A stretch of DNA of 7,009 nt from Gammaproteobacteria bacterium (lineage in GTDB: Bacteria > Pseudomonadota > Gammaproteobacteria > JABDGN01): positions 1 to 7,009 of the forward strand of contig JAESTO010000122.1 in the NCBI GenBank assembly GCA_016763565.1. The letters run 5' to 3'. How positions within the stretch are numbered: position 1 is the stretch's first letter; every line of letters starts with the position of its first letter. The notes beneath the pieces were generated by a model that worked only from the letters and a program-made list of their open reading frames with translations, did not search any database and was not told where the DNA came from. Of this stretch, positions 6,407-7,009 are shown in pieces. The position numbers were made by a program, and so were the translations under genes.

Positions 6407-6436
6407 TTTATATCTCTTGTTTTATTACGCTGTAAA
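6407..6436 (-). promoter_or_regulatory. Probable hfq promoter
   Basis: On the minus strand, TTTACA (6436-6431, 5 of 6 to TTGACA) is followed after 18 bases by TATAAA (6412-6407, 5 of 6 to TATAAT). This lies 34 bases before the hfq start, in an AT-rich leader. It fits a housekeeping sigma-70 promoter. Another TATAA-like stretch lies closer to the gene (6393-6388), so the exact start site is open. Confidence 0.5.
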
Positions 6437-6785
6437 TTTGCCATTCTAAAACCGGCAATTGTATTGCGCATTTAGGGTAGTTCTAAAAAGTAGGATTGTT
6501 CACAGCACCAGCCCGCGCAGTGTAACATGAAATAAATATGAAAGCTAAGTATATGATTAAATAAAATGATCTTCCTATTAAATTCATGTTAAATATATGC
6601 TATATTGGATGTTGTGTTTTAAACAGTTAATCTGCTTTAACATTAATCGCAGTGTTCAGCTGCAAACAATTTTCTATTCGATTTCATTGCACATGAACTA
6701 AATTCGCATTGGCTTGAGGGCTGGGTATACGGCTCTTGAGGTGCTCTCATCCGTCGTGTATTGAGGGTGCTATTGAGTTATTCGG
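6437..6785. other. Long non-coding spacer between ubiA and hfq
   Basis: No gene-sized open frame is visible on either strand. The left half is very AT-rich (about 6521-6620). The right part is richer in G+C and holds three imperfect copies of a short motif, GC(A)CC(C)TCAA on the minus strand, ending at 6761, 6736 and 6714. A small GTTAA-TTAAC hairpin lies near 6626-6641. I see no intrinsic terminator for ubiA, no tRNA and no recognised small RNA. A spacer this long in otherwise tightly packed housekeeping DNA could hold an unannotated small RNA, but nothing here shows one directly. Confidence 0.4.
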
Positions 6786-7009
6786 CTACAAATAAGATAA
6801 TAATAACCCTATAAAAAGAATGAATCCTACCCAGTTATTATTTAAAAATGCTTTAAAACAGCGTGTGGATTGGCGGTGGTAGATTAAATGCTGTTGGTAA
6901 ATCGTTAGTAATACCACCAGCAGCAGGCAAAGATAAAAAATCATAGGTAAGTTTAGTCGTAATGCTATGTAATAAAATAATATGATAAACAAAATTTGCA
7001 ATAAACCAA
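6786..7009 (-). CDS. ubiA: 4-hydroxybenzoate polyprenyltransferase UbiA, C-terminal part
   Basis: Only the last roughly 74 residues are in the window; the frame is open through the right edge. UbiA is an inner-membrane prenyltransferase that attaches the polyprenyl tail to 4-hydroxybenzoate in ubiquinone synthesis. The fragment shows the end of the family: three hydrophobic segments ([18 protein letters not shown], then [16 protein letters not shown], then [15 protein letters not shown]). Between the last two lies the conserved [25 protein letters not shown], which aligns with [25 protein letters not shown] of E. coli UbiA. The catalytic aspartate-rich motifs lie outside the window. A TTG at 7001 is an internal leucine, not a start, because GLLQ matches the E. 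coli GILQ upstream of it. The stop is TAG at 6788-6786. About 400 bases separate it from hfq on the same strand. Confidence 0.9.
   Translation of the reverse strand, partial: GLLQILFIILFYYIALRLNLPMIFYLCLLLVVLLTIYQQHLIYHRQSTRCFKAFLNNNWVGFILFIGLLLSYL

Noticed and set aside
6647..6736. Short plus-strand frame in the ubiA-hfq spacer
   Set aside because: About 30 codons with no start codon context, ribosome site or recognisable sequence.

Overview
The window looks like a piece of chromosome from an AT-rich gammaproteobacterium. DegQ, TrmB, HemW, HflX, Hfq and the end of UbiA all read as clear relatives of the E. coli proteins. The low G+C, the synteny unlike enteric bacteria and a leucine-rich-repeat protein at the left edge suggest a host-associated lineage such as the Legionellales. 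That placement is inference; no rRNA or other marker is present.

Layout: (1) Positions 1-911 (+) hold most of an unrecognised protein with LRR-like periodicity, open to the left edge. (2) Positions 912-1438 hold no intact gene. They contain a decayed N-terminal fragment of an insertion-sequence transposase and then the degQ promoter region. (3) degQ (+) encodes a periplasmic HtrA-type protease. (4) A 96-base spacer carries a Fur-box-like palindrome and a strong hairpin, followed by trmB (+). (5) Convergent to trmB is a minus-strand block, in transcription order ubiA (3' end only), a roughly 400-base spacer, hfq, a strong intrinsic terminator, hflX and hemW.

The most notable observation is that hflX is split by a frameshift exactly after the G3 motif, at the sequence CTG CCA TGA. 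The best explanation is loss of one CA unit from a CACA sequence. The P-loop half and the NKID half are now in different frames, although both remain well conserved, so the lesion looks recent, or it is an assembly error, or it is recoded. The hfq terminator runs straight into the first hflX ATG, so hflX appears largely uncoupled from hfq transcription. hemW directly follows hflX with no Shine-Dalgarno of its own, which makes its expression sensitive to the hflX lesion.

I see no CRISPR array, phage genes, tRNA, rRNA or clearly new multi-gene system here. Apart from the left edge and the two spacers this is ordinary housekeeping DNA.
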